Origin: a virus
Virus record (IMG/VR): IMGVR_UViG_3300051212_000256
Span: 1-22,808 of that record
Direction: 5' to 3' (one strand)
Length of the DNA stretch: 22,808 nucleotides
Below, in pieces: positions 1 to 9,301 of the stretch. Below the pieces are notes generated by a model. The model ran no database searches, had not been told where the DNA came from, and saw only the letters and a list, made by a program, of their open reading frames with translations. Both the position numbers and the translations under genes were made by a program. How positions within the stretch are numbered: position 1 is the first letter of the stretch; the number at the start of each line of letters is the position of its first letter.

Positions 1-1396
1 CTGCCTTAGTAATACCCATCTTTGCAAGGGCTGTAGCGCTAGCAACATCTGTAGTAAGACCAGCCTGTGCTAATGCAGCAGCACCAATCTCAGCAGATGT
101 AACCTTTTCCTCTAGCATAGGTAGATTCTCTTTAGGATTTAAAAAGTACTTAACTAAATCATCATCTGTAATGTTGTAGAACCTATTAAGAGTCTGCTTA
201 ATCTTAGGGTCTGCGTTATTAACGCGAGTTACCACAGTATCAATTCTATCAACAAACTCATCTGAAGAAATATCGTTACCAATAATATCTGCCATTTTAG
301 CCTGGGCTACCTTGCGGTCAATGCCAAAGTAATTTTGTAGGCCATAAGCACGAAGAGTCTGATTATATGAGTCTTCTAGTGCTAGATAAGCATCTTCGCC
401 CAAGGCATTCTTTCCAGTAGCAAGACGCATAGCATTACCTTTAAATCTATTTTGGTAGGCTTCTGTCTTACGAATTTCAATACCAGCCTGATTCTCGCCA
501 ATACCTGCTTCCATAAACTTTTGGATATCTGGAACTAGTTCCTCTAATCCGTAATCTTTCATTGTGCTCATTAGCACAGCATATGCATCTTCATCTACTG
601 TTGACTTATACTTGTTGCCAGACGGAATAAGAACTTTAGTTGTACTGTCAGAATAGACACCAACAACATTGCCATAGGCATCAGTCTCTGTACTAATAAG
701 AGTTGCAGATTCAGATGGTTTAGTAGCATTATTAACTACAGTATTGTCTTCATCATCATTGGCAATACCATTGGTATATACCTTGCCATCTGGGGCTTTG
801 CCATTAAAAGGAACACCATTGTTATACAAGATTCCGTTTACTGTTTTAAGACCAGTGTTTGTAGGATTAGGTGTTGGAGTAGGTGTTGGTGTTGGTGTAG
901 GAGCAACTGTTGTTACATTAGGGTTTAGGGTTTTACTACCCTTGGTATCAAGCCATTCACGTTCTTTTGCGGTCAATGGAACGCCAGCAGCCAGTTTGCC
1001 TACTAATACTTTAGTATACTCATCTACTGTACGTCCACCAGTATCTAGTCCAACTGCTGAGCCTGTTGTATACTTTGCACCCTCTGGAATAACTCCAGGA
1101 GTAAACTCTGTTATCTTTGTTGGACCTATGTATCCAAATGGTTTAATTGCTGTGTATTCGCCCACGCCACCAGAACCAGTACGAACATACTGAACTTTCA
1201 TGCCGCCTTCAATTTGTTCTTGTGAAAGAATTGGTTTAGCGGTTAGTTCTTTGTATGCAGCAGTAAGGCGTGCATTGGCTTCAGATTGGGTTTCGCCTTC
1301 TAATTTAGCAGCCTTGGTAGTGCTCTTAACTCCAGCAGTTACCTGAGCACGGGTTGCCTCAGCAATCTGCTCTGGTGTCATATTCTTAATTGGCAT
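1..1396 (-). CDS. Putative virion structural protein with Thr-Pro linker (partial, runs off left edge)
   Basis: An open frame starts at the ATG at 1396-1394 and stays open for 465 codons to the window edge, so the C-terminus is missing. It is preceded by AGGATAATAA, the same ribosome-binding context as the terminase gene, and begins four bases after the stop of the upstream gene. The N-terminus (about 1-60) is Ala/Thr/Glu-rich and helical. Around residues 165-180 there is a low-complexity run of Thr-Pro repeats that probably acts as a flexible linker between two domains. The part after about residue 290 is predicted mostly helical and contains AYGLQNYFGI and ADIIGNDISSDEF. I do not recognise the family. 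The position at the end of the portal/giant-protein cluster suggests a virion or internal-head protein; that role is inferred from context only. Confidence 0.8.
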   Translation of the reverse strand, partial: MPIKNMTPEQIAEATRAQVTAGVKSTTKAAKLEGETQSEANARLTAAYKELTAKPILSQEQIEGGMKVQYVRTGSGGVGEYTAIKPFGYIGPTKITEFTPGVIPEGAKYTTGSAVGLDTGGRTVDEYTKVLVGKLAAGVPLTAKEREWLDTKGSKTLNPNVTTVAPTPTPTPTPTPNPTNTGLKTVNGILYNNGVPFNGKAPDGKVYTNGIANDDEDNTVVNNATKPSESATLISTETDAYGNVVGVYSDSTTKVLIPSGNKYKSTVDEDAYAVLMSTMKDYGLEELVPDIQKFMEAGIGENQAGIEIRKTEAYQNRFKGNAMRLATGKNALGEDAYLALEDSYNQTLRAYGLQNYFGIDRKVAQAKMADIIGNDISSDEFVDRIDTVVTRVNNADPKIKQTLNRFYNITDDDLVKYFLNPKENLPMLEEKVTSAEIGAAALAQAGLTTDVASATALAKMGITKA

Positions 1397-1399
1397 TTA

Positions 1400-2731
1400 T
1401 TATCCTATCAACCCAAATGTACGTAGAATGTTAAGGGCATATCCTGATGCTTCTTCTTTAGCCTTAGTTGTCTTTAGCCATAGCCCCTTAGTCTTAGGGT
1501 TTGTGCGGAGCAACTTCTCATAATCTGTTAGACTCATTACGCCACCCTGTGACTTGCCATTTGCATCCTTGTTATCAAGGGCTTGCTGAATATCTTCATC
1601 GAAGATACTTACAGCATTATCTGGCATCTCAAGTAGTCTGCCCTTATAGTAGGCAAACTGATTTGCGATATCAGATACCTTCACACCTTCATCAAGAAGG
1701 TTAGAAATGTTTGCATAACGAGCCTTTGATAACGTGCGAATCTTCTGCTTCTGCTGGTCTAGACTACCTTCAGTTAGCGTACCGCCAACCTTTAGGCCCT
1801 CTAGAACATCGTCTAGTAATTCTTTTGGTGTTCTGTTAATACCATAATCTGATGCATACTGCTTAAGAGTTGTAACTGCCTGAGCAATACTTCCATTACC
1901 TTCTGTAATCTTCTCCAAAGGAGTACCTAAAACAGATGGCTTTAGAATGCTTGCCTTGATACGGGCATAGTCTTGCTCTGTTAAACGAGTATCAGTTACA
2001 GTTACAGTAGAACCACTAACCTTAGACTTACGCTGTGCATTCTTTTCAGCCAACTGAACTGCATTAAAGTACTTAGTCTTTTCATCTTCTGTAGCATCAC
2101 GGCTCAACATGCTGACAAAGAACTCGTTAATATCTTGGTCTGTTTCGCTCTTTGGTGTAGATACCTTTTCAGTATCTATATCACTTCCGCCACTGCTATA
2201 GGCTATCTTGCCAGATAGCCATGGAGCATAGTCAGAAAAGTTAGTCTGTCCATTAACTGTGAACTTCTGGACATTCTCAACGCTATGTTCATTGGCTGAC
2301 TTTAGGATAGCGGCATTAAACGCTGACTCAGAACGGGTTACATAATCCTTTTCACCCATAAAGCCACGCTCATAAAGCATCTTACGTAAAGACTCTTGGT
2401 TCTTTCCATAAGAACCTTTAACCTTAGCAACTACTTCACCAGCATTTAGAATTAGCGAGTCTTCAACATTTGTTGCAGGCCAAAAATAAACTATTTGGAA
2501 CTCACCAGTTGGTTTACCAGTCTTATCTCTAATCTGTTGTTGAAGTTGAAGATTTCCGTATCCATCAAAATCAACTTTTAACTTTCCAGTTGCACCAAAT
2601 ATTCCATTAAGAAAGTCTTGTACTTCTTTTGCTTTAGCATTTGCCTTAGCGGCAGCAGCGGCCTTAGCCGCGCTTGACTTTTCGGCTGCAATTCTGGCTG
2701 CATCAGCAGATGAGTATGTAGGTTCAGCCAC
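1400..2731 (-). CDS. Putative virion-associated helical protein (GTG start)
   Basis: A 443-residue protein beginning MAEPTYSSADAARIA if read from the GTG at 2731-2729. I prefer this start because AAAGG lies seven bases upstream. An in-frame ATG at 2764 would add 11 residues but overlaps the giant gene by 29 bases and has no ribosome-binding site. Residues about 7-40 form an Ala/Lys-rich helix. The body contains EFFVSMLSRDATEDE and a C-terminal region with SLTDYEKLLRTNP and a final LRTFGLIG. No enzymatic motif or membrane segment is visible. The gene follows the giant gene directly and precedes another putative structural gene, so it is probably in the same late operon. A virion or internal-head role is inferred; I do not recognise the family. 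Confidence 0.8.
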   Translation of the reverse strand: MAEPTYSSADAARIAAEKSSAAKAAAAAKANAKAKEVQDFLNGIFGATGKLKVDFDGYGNLQLQQQIRDKTGKPTGEFQIVYFWPATNVEDSLILNAGEVVAKVKGSYGKNQESLRKMLYERGFMGEKDYVTRSESAFNAAILKSANEHSVENVQKFTVNGQTNFSDYAPWLSGKIAYSSGGSDIDTEKVSTPKSETDQDINEFFVSMLSRDATEDEKTKYFNAVQLAEKNAQRKSKVSGSTVTVTDTRLTEQDYARIKASILKPSVLGTPLEKITEGNGSIAQAVTTLKQYASDYGINRTPKELLDDVLEGLKVGGTLTEGSLDQQKQKIRTLSKARYANISNLLDEGVKVSDIANQFAYYKGRLLEMPDNAVSIFDEDIQQALDNKDANGKSQGGVMSLTDYEKLLRTNPKTKGLWLKTTKAKEEASGYALNILRTFGLIG

Positions 2732-2735
2732 TATA

Positions 2736-5700
2736 TTACCTTTCTGGTGATGCGCCCACGACATTACGGGCGTATGAGTTAAGGATTGGTGTAAAGATTA
2801 AACGGTTTGCTTCACGGAACTCTAAGTTAGAACGTGATAGTTCAAACAATATTGTTGCTATTTCTTCTTTAGAAGCAGCCTTTTGTTCCTGATATAGGTA
2901 GCCATTCTTGGCAATTGGATTCTCATTGAAGTCAATAAAAGAACGAATCTTTTGAATAGCCAACTGCATTGAAGCACGGGTATCTTTAGCAATAGGAGAT
3001 TTAGGTGCATTAACTGCATCTGCCAAAGTATTAAGTTGCTTCTTTAATGTACCACGATTATCTGGGTTATTAATTGCTTCTTCTAGTGCTGGGTTGGCAT
3101 ATACCAATAGTTGTCTATTGCGTTCTGCTGCAGCAATAATAGCCTTACGTGAACCGTAGTCCGCTACCTTAGAAAGGTCTTCCTTTTCCTTATCAACATA
3201 GGCAAAGTAGTCTTCCTTATCAGCAGCAGTCTGAATCTTTTCTAGATAATCTAGTAGTCCAATTTCATCTACAAGGTCTTCTGCTTCCATAAATGTGTAG
3301 ATATCTGGGTTGTATTCACCAACCTTTGGAGCAAAGATATAACCAATTTCTTGATATGTATCTACGAAATCACGGTTTTTCTGAACCCAAGACTTTAGAT
3401 TGTTTGTTTTGTTGATAAATACCTGCATTGCCTTTGTATTGCGTGGGACAATGTAGGCTAACTTCTTAGGATTTTTTCCTGTAAAGGTTGCTAATGCCAG
3501 ACCAAATGGGTCTGTTACATCTGGACCAGCATTCTTTAGAATGCCATCATAGATATCCCAGAACGAAGACTTGAAACTACTGATACCAGTCTGCTTAATA
3601 AAGTCTGGTAATCCAGCACTATCTTTAAGTGTAGGATAGGCAGGATTTATATTACCCAAGATAAACTGTGAACCAATAATACTATTAGCACTTACCTTTA
3701 GAGCACGTATGTACTCTTTTCTTTCTTGAGTTGTAGCATTACTTGGAAGTGAATAACCAAATGCCTGGTGATAAGCCATTGCCTGCAGTACAGCACTTGT
3801 CTTAACACGGCTTGATTCTTGGTCTTGGCGAGCACCCCAAAGACCAGAAGCAAACATAGGCACAGCAATCTTGAATGCTTCGCCCAAATCTGTATTCTTA
3901 CCAATATGACCCATAGCAAAGGTATCTAGTTGGTCAGCAGCCCAGTTTGTATATGGAGAAAACTTATCTCTAAACGGAACTAGTGGTAAATCACGTAAGA
4001 AAGCCTTAGCAGTCAATACAGCAATACCAGCCTGTGGGCCAGCAAAGGCTGGAGCACCAGCATCAGGTGCAAAAGATGGGTTAATTAGTCTCCACTTAAT
4101 TGCAAACTGTGTGGCTGTAGGAATCTTTAGATATTCATTGCCAGTTAGTTTTGCAAGTGTTGGATTAATAGCATTATTGATAACAACATCTGTTGGGAAG
4201 ATAACGTATTCATCTCCCTTTTCATCTGTGTAAACAGAACCAGCAGTATCTAGACCCATGTGTAGTAAACGCATACGATAAAGCGCACGTAATGGCTGCT
4301 TTGTGTACATGCGGAACATACGGCGCTGGAAATCTTCTGTTGCTCTAACGAATCGTCCAAGGTGACGGATAGAGATAGCAAAGGAAGAGCGGATATTTGG
4401 ATTATCAACAAACTCAAGTACGGCATTTGATGCCTGCTTGACTGCAATTTCAGATATCTGCTTTTCTGCCAGTAGTTCTGCTCGCTTTGTTGCTACAGTG
4501 ACATCCATAAATGGGTCACTCTCAAGCATTGCGTCCTTATGACGCTTTACTAGCATTGCTTCGTATGGTTTTAATTGTCTAAACGCCTTATCAATACCAA
4601 CTTTTAGCGCTGGAAGGCGGAAAAAACCTGTAACTTGATGGTCCATAAGTTCCATAATTGCGTTAGGGAACTTATCCATCATCTCAGCAAAGGTTGCAGT
4701 CTCCTTTAGACCATCAAGGTCAATAGACTTTCCATTAATAACAATGTCAGAGTTGACATAATCTGTAATTGGACGGTATCCAACTGTAGCCTCATCAAAC
4801 TCTTTGTGAGTTAGGCTTGATGCAGCCTTTGACCATGTGCCTTGATAGCCACGATTAAGCGCATCTTCTACTTTGATAATGCTTTTTTCTTTTTGGGCAA
4901 TTAAATCAAAGAGTTTTTTATTGTAAGAATTAAGATTAGCGCTTCCGTGGAAGGCAAAGCGCATATCAGCCAACATATCGTCAACCAACATACGGGCAAT
5001 CTCTGCATCGTTGTAGCCCTTCTGGCGAAGAGAAACAACCTGAGAGAATGGGCGTAGTGCAGCCTCTGTTATATCTGCCTTATCGCTTACCCAGTTTCCA
5101 ACTGCATCATCATAATAGACTTCCATCTGCTTCAAGATGTCCTTACGGGCCATCTCAAAGTCATTTCTTGTCTTCAATGCATTGTGTCTAAAGAATGCAG
5201 ATACAGGGCTAAAGTATCGTCCTTCTACAATCTTGTATTCATTAAATCCAAAACGTAGATTGAAGTTACGCCACATAATAACGCCAACTTCAGTCTCAGA
5301 TAACTTCTGAACTTCACGTGGTGTCCACTTCTTACCTAATTCTGCGCCATGTTCCTTTAAGAATAGGCTAAAAGCATCTAGACCAAAGGTTGATTCAAAG
5401 TAATCTGGAGTAATCTTTCCACCAAGAATAGACTTAGCGGACATAGAGTTGATTACTGCACCACCAAAGTTTGGCTGATGGCGCATAACTTTCTTAAGAT
5501 TGTTCCAAGATTCTGTTCCAACAACACTTGGATAGATATCCTCTGCTACTGAAATAAGCGCCTCACGGATTTCCATATTGGAAATCTCTGCAAGCGGAAC
5601 ATCAATTCCAAGTTTCTTTTCTAAAGCCTCTTTCATTTTAACTTTAATTGCTTCACGCTCTGGAGCAGGAATAGCATCACGTGGGTCAATTGGTCTACCG

Positions 5701-8054
5701 TTAGCACGGGTAATGTTTAACTTCTTAGCAAGCCAGAAGAAACCACCCTTTACTGGACCAACACCAGCACGGCTACCAGTAATTGCAGTAACTGCAGCAA
5801 GGTCTTGGTCTAACTTACTAGCACCAAGTTTAAAGATAGACTCAGCCTCGTTAACAAGCGAGTACATCATTCCCTCATCAACATTGGTACGAATACCAAG
5901 ACGTGGTGCAAGAGTTCCAGCAGACCAGTAATTGCTGTAATAAGTAGCGGCTTTACTGCGTGTTACGCCACCAAATAGATTTGAGGCTGCACGAATTGGA
6001 TAGGTAGCCTTGCTACCTTTAACACCCTTACCAAGGTTACGAACTTTCTCATAAGCAGATAGTTGATACAGTTCATCGTATGGCAAAGGGGCAATACCCT
6101 TTTTAAGTTGAGATGGCTGAACAACTCCACGATTAATTAGGTATGGAATGTTGTTTTGTGTCTCATAAATTGATGGGTGTAGCAGGTCTGCCCATTCCTC
6201 TGGGAATGGTGTATTAGGTGCAGCGTGTAAACCAGATGTATCGTTGTATGTCTTTTCCAAAACATTCAAAGCATCATTATCTGAAATGCCAAGACGCTTC
6301 ATAAAAGCGTACTGCATGTTACGGACTACAGTTAACTGAATATTTTCTGGCTGGTCAATAAGCCACATGGTTACAGCATTTGCCATATCGTTTGGCAATA
6401 CGGCTGCTGCTGTGCTGCGGATAGCATCGGCTGTCTTAGCCGAATCTTCTCCCCAGATAATCATTCCTGGTGAGCGCTTAGCAGCCTCACCCATCTTAAA
6501 TAGAATCTGACGTGCTTTATTTACATCTTCTTCTAGTTTAAGTTCATCAACAATTCGAGTATTAACTAGAACATTATCTTCATCAGCAACACGGGATAGT
6601 GTTTCAATTAGGTCAAGGCTATCTTTTTCAGCCTTTGCTAATAGTTCCCCAGTCTTACTTGCTGCTGTTGGGTTAAAAACTTCGTATGCTGTTTTATGTA
6701 CAGCAGATGTAAGCAGTCTTGTCTTACGTGCGAATGGAATAGCATTGCGCTGGAAAGATATTCCGTCTACTGTGCCATTAAGCATCATGTTTGTATCATC
6801 TACATAGGTAAAGAACTGACGTGCAGACTCAGCATCATAGGTTTTATTCTTAGCAAGGGTACGAACGGTATCTGTGTTGTACCATTCTGGGAAGTCAAAC
6901 TTCATTGACTCAAGAATCTTACCCTTTTCGTAAGCACCTTCTGCTTCTGCAAATGACTTAATGCGTGGGCCTAGTTCCTCATCCCATAACTTCTTTACGC
7001 TTGGCTCACTAAAGACCCAAGCCATACCTTCTTCAACGCCACCGCGTTCTGAGATAAATTGATACTTTGCAGCAAGTCTTTGACCTTTAGTTTGGAATCC
7101 ACCAAAACGCTTATAGGCTTCTCCAAAACTAACCTTGTATCCACCAACACCTTTAAGGGCTGCTTTACCAGCAGCACCCACACCTGTATAGGTTAGTGGG
7201 TCAGCAAAGATTTGATATAAACCATCTAGTGGTCCAGAAATTGTTTTTTCAAATTGGCGTGCGCCTTTTTCTGTTCTAAGGTCTACGCCAAGAAACTTCC
7301 ATAGTTTATAACCAATAGAGTTATCTTGAATCTGCATAATCTGAGAAATGCGTGGAGATGTATCACGGCCTGGAGATACCTGTGCATCCTGAGAAAGTTC
7401 ATCTACGAGAGTCTGAAACTTTTCTGGATTGTCTCCAGCATACTGAACTGCTTCCCAAACGGAGTCATCAGGAGTTCCATATAGGCCAATTGACTTACCA
7501 AGAGACTTCTTCTCGGCTGTGCCACGGGCAATAGTTACTAAAGCCTTGCCATACTTTTCCTCATACTTGGCAACTTCGTCCCAGCGCCATGAGTTTGTGC
7601 CGTTGTAACCATCAGTTAGAAGTTGCTTTGAAAAATTAGCACCCTGTAATTTTTGCGTTAATGCTTGATATGGAGTATTAATAACCTTAGTCCAAATTCC
7701 ACCTGCTTTAAGACCAGCCACAAGAGGTGTTGCAAATGTTTTAATTGTACCTTTAACTGGTGCTGCTACAACATCAAATGCTTTTTGAAAAATAGTTTTT
7801 TCTGGTTGAAAAACATCTTCATCAGAAAACAAATCATAAATATTCTTTTGAACATCTGGGTCAAGACCAAGAAACTCTTTACGAGCCTTTTCCTTTGACT
7901 TGGTAAGAAGTTGTTGGCCAAGTTTCCAACTACGAGCCTGCTGGTCAATAAGTCTTGCATCTATTTCAGTCATGCCAATAGCAATGGCAGTCTTGTATAA
8001 ATTAGGACTCATCTCCGCTACAGCAGAACTGAGGTTCTTAAGGGTTTGTGCCAT
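2736..8054 (-). CDS. Giant 1772-residue putative virion / internal (ejected) protein
   Basis: By far the largest gene, about a quarter of the window. Its ATG overlaps the stop of the preceding gene as TAATG, implying translational coupling. The sequence is soluble-looking, mixed helical, with no signal peptide. A Gly/Ala-rich stretch with ADPLTYTGVGAAGKA lies near residues 285-305. The C-terminal third includes RHLGRFVRATEDFQRRMFR, a stretch rich in aromatic and Pro residues, and a long helical tail ending NSYARNVVGASPER. The size and position after portal and protease-like genes resemble giant internal proteins ejected with DNA (known from podoviruses) or the polyvalent proteins described in phages. 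I found no convincing polymerase, protease or transglycosylase motif. The gene is certain; the function is inferred and open. A tape measure is less likely because coiled-coil repeats are not obvious. Confidence 0.9.
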   Translation of the reverse strand: MAQTLKNLSSAVAEMSPNLYKTAIAIGMTEIDARLIDQQARSWKLGQQLLTKSKEKARKEFLGLDPDVQKNIYDLFSDEDVFQPEKTIFQKAFDVVAAPVKGTIKTFATPLVAGLKAGGIWTKVINTPYQALTQKLQGANFSKQLLTDGYNGTNSWRWDEVAKYEEKYGKALVTIARGTAEKKSLGKSIGLYGTPDDSVWEAVQYAGDNPEKFQTLVDELSQDAQVSPGRDTSPRISQIMQIQDNSIGYKLWKFLGVDLRTEKGARQFEKTISGPLDGLYQIFADPLTYTGVGAAGKAALKGVGGYKVSFGEAYKRFGGFQTKGQRLAAKYQFISERGGVEEGMAWVFSEPSVKKLWDEELGPRIKSFAEAEGAYEKGKILESMKFDFPEWYNTDTVRTLAKNKTYDAESARQFFTYVDDTNMMLNGTVDGISFQRNAIPFARKTRLLTSAVHKTAYEVFNPTAASKTGELLAKAEKDSLDLIETLSRVADEDNVLVNTRIVDELKLEEDVNKARQILFKMGEAAKRSPGMIIWGEDSAKTADAIRSTAAAVLPNDMANAVTMWLIDQPENIQLTVVRNMQYAFMKRLGISDNDALNVLEKTYNDTSGLHAAPNTPFPEEWADLLHPSIYETQNNIPYLINRGVVQPSQLKKGIAPLPYDELYQLSAYEKVRNLGKGVKGSKATYPIRAASNLFGGVTRSKAATYYSNYWSAGTLAPRLGIRTNVDEGMMYSLVNEAESIFKLGASKLDQDLAAVTAITGSRAGVGPVKGGFFWLAKKLNITRANGRPIDPRDAIPAPEREAIKVKMKEALEKKLGIDVPLAEISNMEIREALISVAEDIYPSVVGTESWNNLKKVMRHQPNFGGAVINSMSAKSILGGKITPDYFESTFGLDAFSLFLKEHGAELGKKWTPREVQKLSETEVGVIMWRNFNLRFGFNEYKIVEGRYFSPVSAFFRHNALKTRNDFEMARKDILKQMEVYYDDAVGNWVSDKADITEAALRPFSQVVSLRQKGYNDAEIARMLVDDMLADMRFAFHGSANLNSYNKKLFDLIAQKEKSIIKVEDALNRGYQGTWSKAASSLTHKEFDEATVGYRPITDYVNSDIVINGKSIDLDGLKETATFAEMMDKFPNAIMELMDHQVTGFFRLPALKVGIDKAFRQLKPYEAMLVKRHKDAMLESDPFMDVTVATKRAELLAEKQISEIAVKQASNAVLEFVDNPNIRSSFAISIRHLGRFVRATEDFQRRMFRMYTKQPLRALYRMRLLHMGLDTAGSVYTDEKGDEYVIFPTDVVINNAINPTLAKLTGNEYLKIPTATQFAIKWRLINPSFAPDAGAPAFAGPQAGIAVLTAKAFLRDLPLVPFRDKFSPYTNWAADQLDTFAMGHIGKNTDLGEAFKIAVPMFASGLWGARQDQESSRVKTSAVLQAMAYHQAFGYSLPSNATTQERKEYIRALKVSANSIIGSQFILGNINPAYPTLKDSAGLPDFIKQTGISSFKSSFWDIYDGILKNAGPDVTDPFGLALATFTGKNPKKLAYIVPRNTKAMQVFINKTNNLKSWVQKNRDFVDTYQEIGYIFAPKVGEYNPDIYTFMEAEDLVDEIGLLDYLEKIQTAADKEDYFAYVDKEKEDLSKVADYGSRKAIIAAAERNRQLLVYANPALEEAINNPDNRGTLKKQLNTLADAVNAPKSPIAKDTRASMQLAIQKIRSFIDFNENPIAKNGYLYQEQKAASKEEIATILFELSRSNLEFREANRLIFTPILNSYARNVVGASPER

Positions 8055-8458
8055 TAAATACCTCGTTGTAATAGAGCGTTATAAATAAGTTCTGAATCTC
8101 CAGATGGGTCATTTTCAGCAAGACGCTGCATAATTGTAAGAATGTTTGGTTCTTGATTAGGAAGTCTACGTGAGGTACTTCCTGGACCTTCACCAATATC
8201 AATACCAGATGTAATAGGCTCATTAGGACGTGAGGTAGGAGCCATCAACTCTGTTGGCATTTCCATTGCAGTAAATGGATTGCCAGCCATAGGGGCTGCT
8301 ACTTGGCTTGAATAGGTTTCTTGTCCCTGTCCGTATGGGAGTCCTGAGACATACTTTGCACCTTGTGTTGGCCCCCCGTCAGTGCGCTTAGAAAGAGCGC
8401 CAGGGCCTGATACTGGTGCTGGGCTAGACGGTGCACGGTATCCACCTTGTGCTGCCAT
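8054..8458 (-). CDS. Small Gly/Pro-rich phage protein
   Basis: A 134-residue protein. The first 100 residues are rich in Gly, Pro, Ser and Ala and look disordered (for example RAPSSPAPVSGPGALSKRTD). The last about 30 residues (ILTIMQRLAENDPSGDSELI) are likely a short helical segment. Both ends are translationally coupled: its ATG overlaps the stop of the 91-residue gene (TAATG) and its stop overlaps the start of the giant gene (TAATG). I do not recognise a family. The place between the portal/protease genes and the giant protein would fit a head-assembly accessory or a small scaffold-like protein, but nothing in the sequence proves this. Confidence 0.8.
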   Translation of the reverse strand: MAAQGGYRAPSSPAPVSGPGALSKRTDGGPTQGAKYVSGLPYGQGQETYSSQVAAPMAGNPFTAMEMPTELMAPTSRPNEPITSGIDIGEGPGSTSRRLPNQEPNILTIMQRLAENDPSGDSELIYNALLQRGI

Positions 8459-8733
8459 TATTCATCTCCTTCTTCCAATTCATCATCTTCTACTACTTCT
8501 TCGGGCTGACCAAAGGAATCTTTATTATATTCTTTAGCCAAACGCATCATGCCTTCAGCATTCCATGGTGTCATTGCTTCTGACACTTCCGTATGCAAGT
8601 ACCGCGTTCCATCATAGTCTGCCCATTCTGTAATTATTAGCCAGTTAGCGCAGATGTAGTTAGCCCCATCAGGGTCTTCCTCTATTAGAACTCTTAATGC
8701 TTGCTCTATTTTCTCCCTGAATCTCTGACTCAT
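8458..8733 (-). CDS. Small acidic-tailed phage protein
   Basis: A 91-residue protein with a helical N-terminus (MSQRFREKIEQALRVLIEED), a central Trp/Tyr-containing segment (LIITEWADYDGTRY) and a strongly acidic C-terminal tail (VEDDELEEGDE). Its start overlaps the stop of the protease-like gene as ATGA, and its stop overlaps the next start as TAATG, so it is embedded in the coupled late operon. The acidic tail could mimic DNA or contact the neighbouring basic proteins, but that is speculation. Family not recognised. Confidence 0.8.
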   Translation of the reverse strand: MSQRFREKIEQALRVLIEEDPDGANYICANWLIITEWADYDGTRYLHTEVSEAMTPWNAEGMMRLAKEYNKDSFGQPEEVVEDDELEEGDE

Positions 8734-9287
8734 TTTGCGTTCTGCTTATTCTCTTGTTTAAGAATATGAAATGGAGCCGAAGTTCCATTGTTGTTTAGTG
8801 CTGCAATTTCCATTGCCTTTAATACTGGCGCTCCTGCATGCAGTGCACCCAGTGCATAATCTCCACCAGAACCAATTGCATAAAGCCCACTATCATTCAT
8901 AGCAACTGCAAAGTCGCTATCAATCTCAAACAAACTTCCATTAATGCCAATCAAAAGGCTTAAATCAAACTTATCGTCATCATTATCTGATGACTTATTA
9001 AACTCAATACCAGCCTCAGATAGCGTTGCCTTAAGTGATGGCGCTACCTTATTAATCACAAACTCATAAAGATTTTGTTTTGCCTTAGCATTTACAAGCG
9101 GTGGTTGCCATCCATGTAGTACCACTTGTAAAGCACGATAGTCACCAGCACCACCAATAATGTAACTTCCACGTTCAATTGCCTTAATCATCTTAGGATG
9201 TGTATAAACTTTACCGCTCTCTGCAATACGAGAGTCAGAGGCTATGATGCAACCATCTGCGTTCTCTACGCCTACGATTGTTGTCAT
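8730..9287 (-). CDS. Proteasome/HslV-like Ntn-hydrolase, candidate prohead maturation protease
   Basis: A 185-residue protein whose N-terminus MTTIVGVENADGCIIASDSR matches the start of HslV and proteasome beta subunits (TTIVSV... followed by a D at mature position 17). Removal of Met1 would expose Thr2 as an N-terminal nucleophile. Asp18 is at the expected site. A Lys needed for catalysis could be Lys32 or Lys35, shortly before YIIGGAGDYRA, which matches the G-A/F-A-G strand of the family. GSGGDYALGAL at 139-149 matches the conserved GSGG-YA motif of HslV. The length (about 175 in HslV) fits a single domain. The gene sits directly after the portal, the usual place for a head protease, so capsid or core processing is the likely job (inference). 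Start supported by AGGTAGGGG upstream. An alternative is a packaged or host-modulating peptidase. Confidence 0.75.
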   Translation of the reverse strand: MTTIVGVENADGCIIASDSRIAESGKVYTHPKMIKAIERGSYIIGGAGDYRALQVVLHGWQPPLVNAKAKQNLYEFVINKVAPSLKATLSEAGIEFNKSSDNDDDKFDLSLLIGINGSLFEIDSDFAVAMNDSGLYAIGSGGDYALGALHAGAPVLKAMEIAALNNNGTSAPFHILKQENKQNAK

Positions 9288-9301
9288 TGTCCCCTACCTA
9301 G

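Noticed and set aside
744-1193. Plus-strand frame of 149 residues with a Gly-Val repeat
   Set aside because: It is the antisense of the Thr-Pro linker in the minus-strand gene; the long open minus frame through the window edge is preferred.
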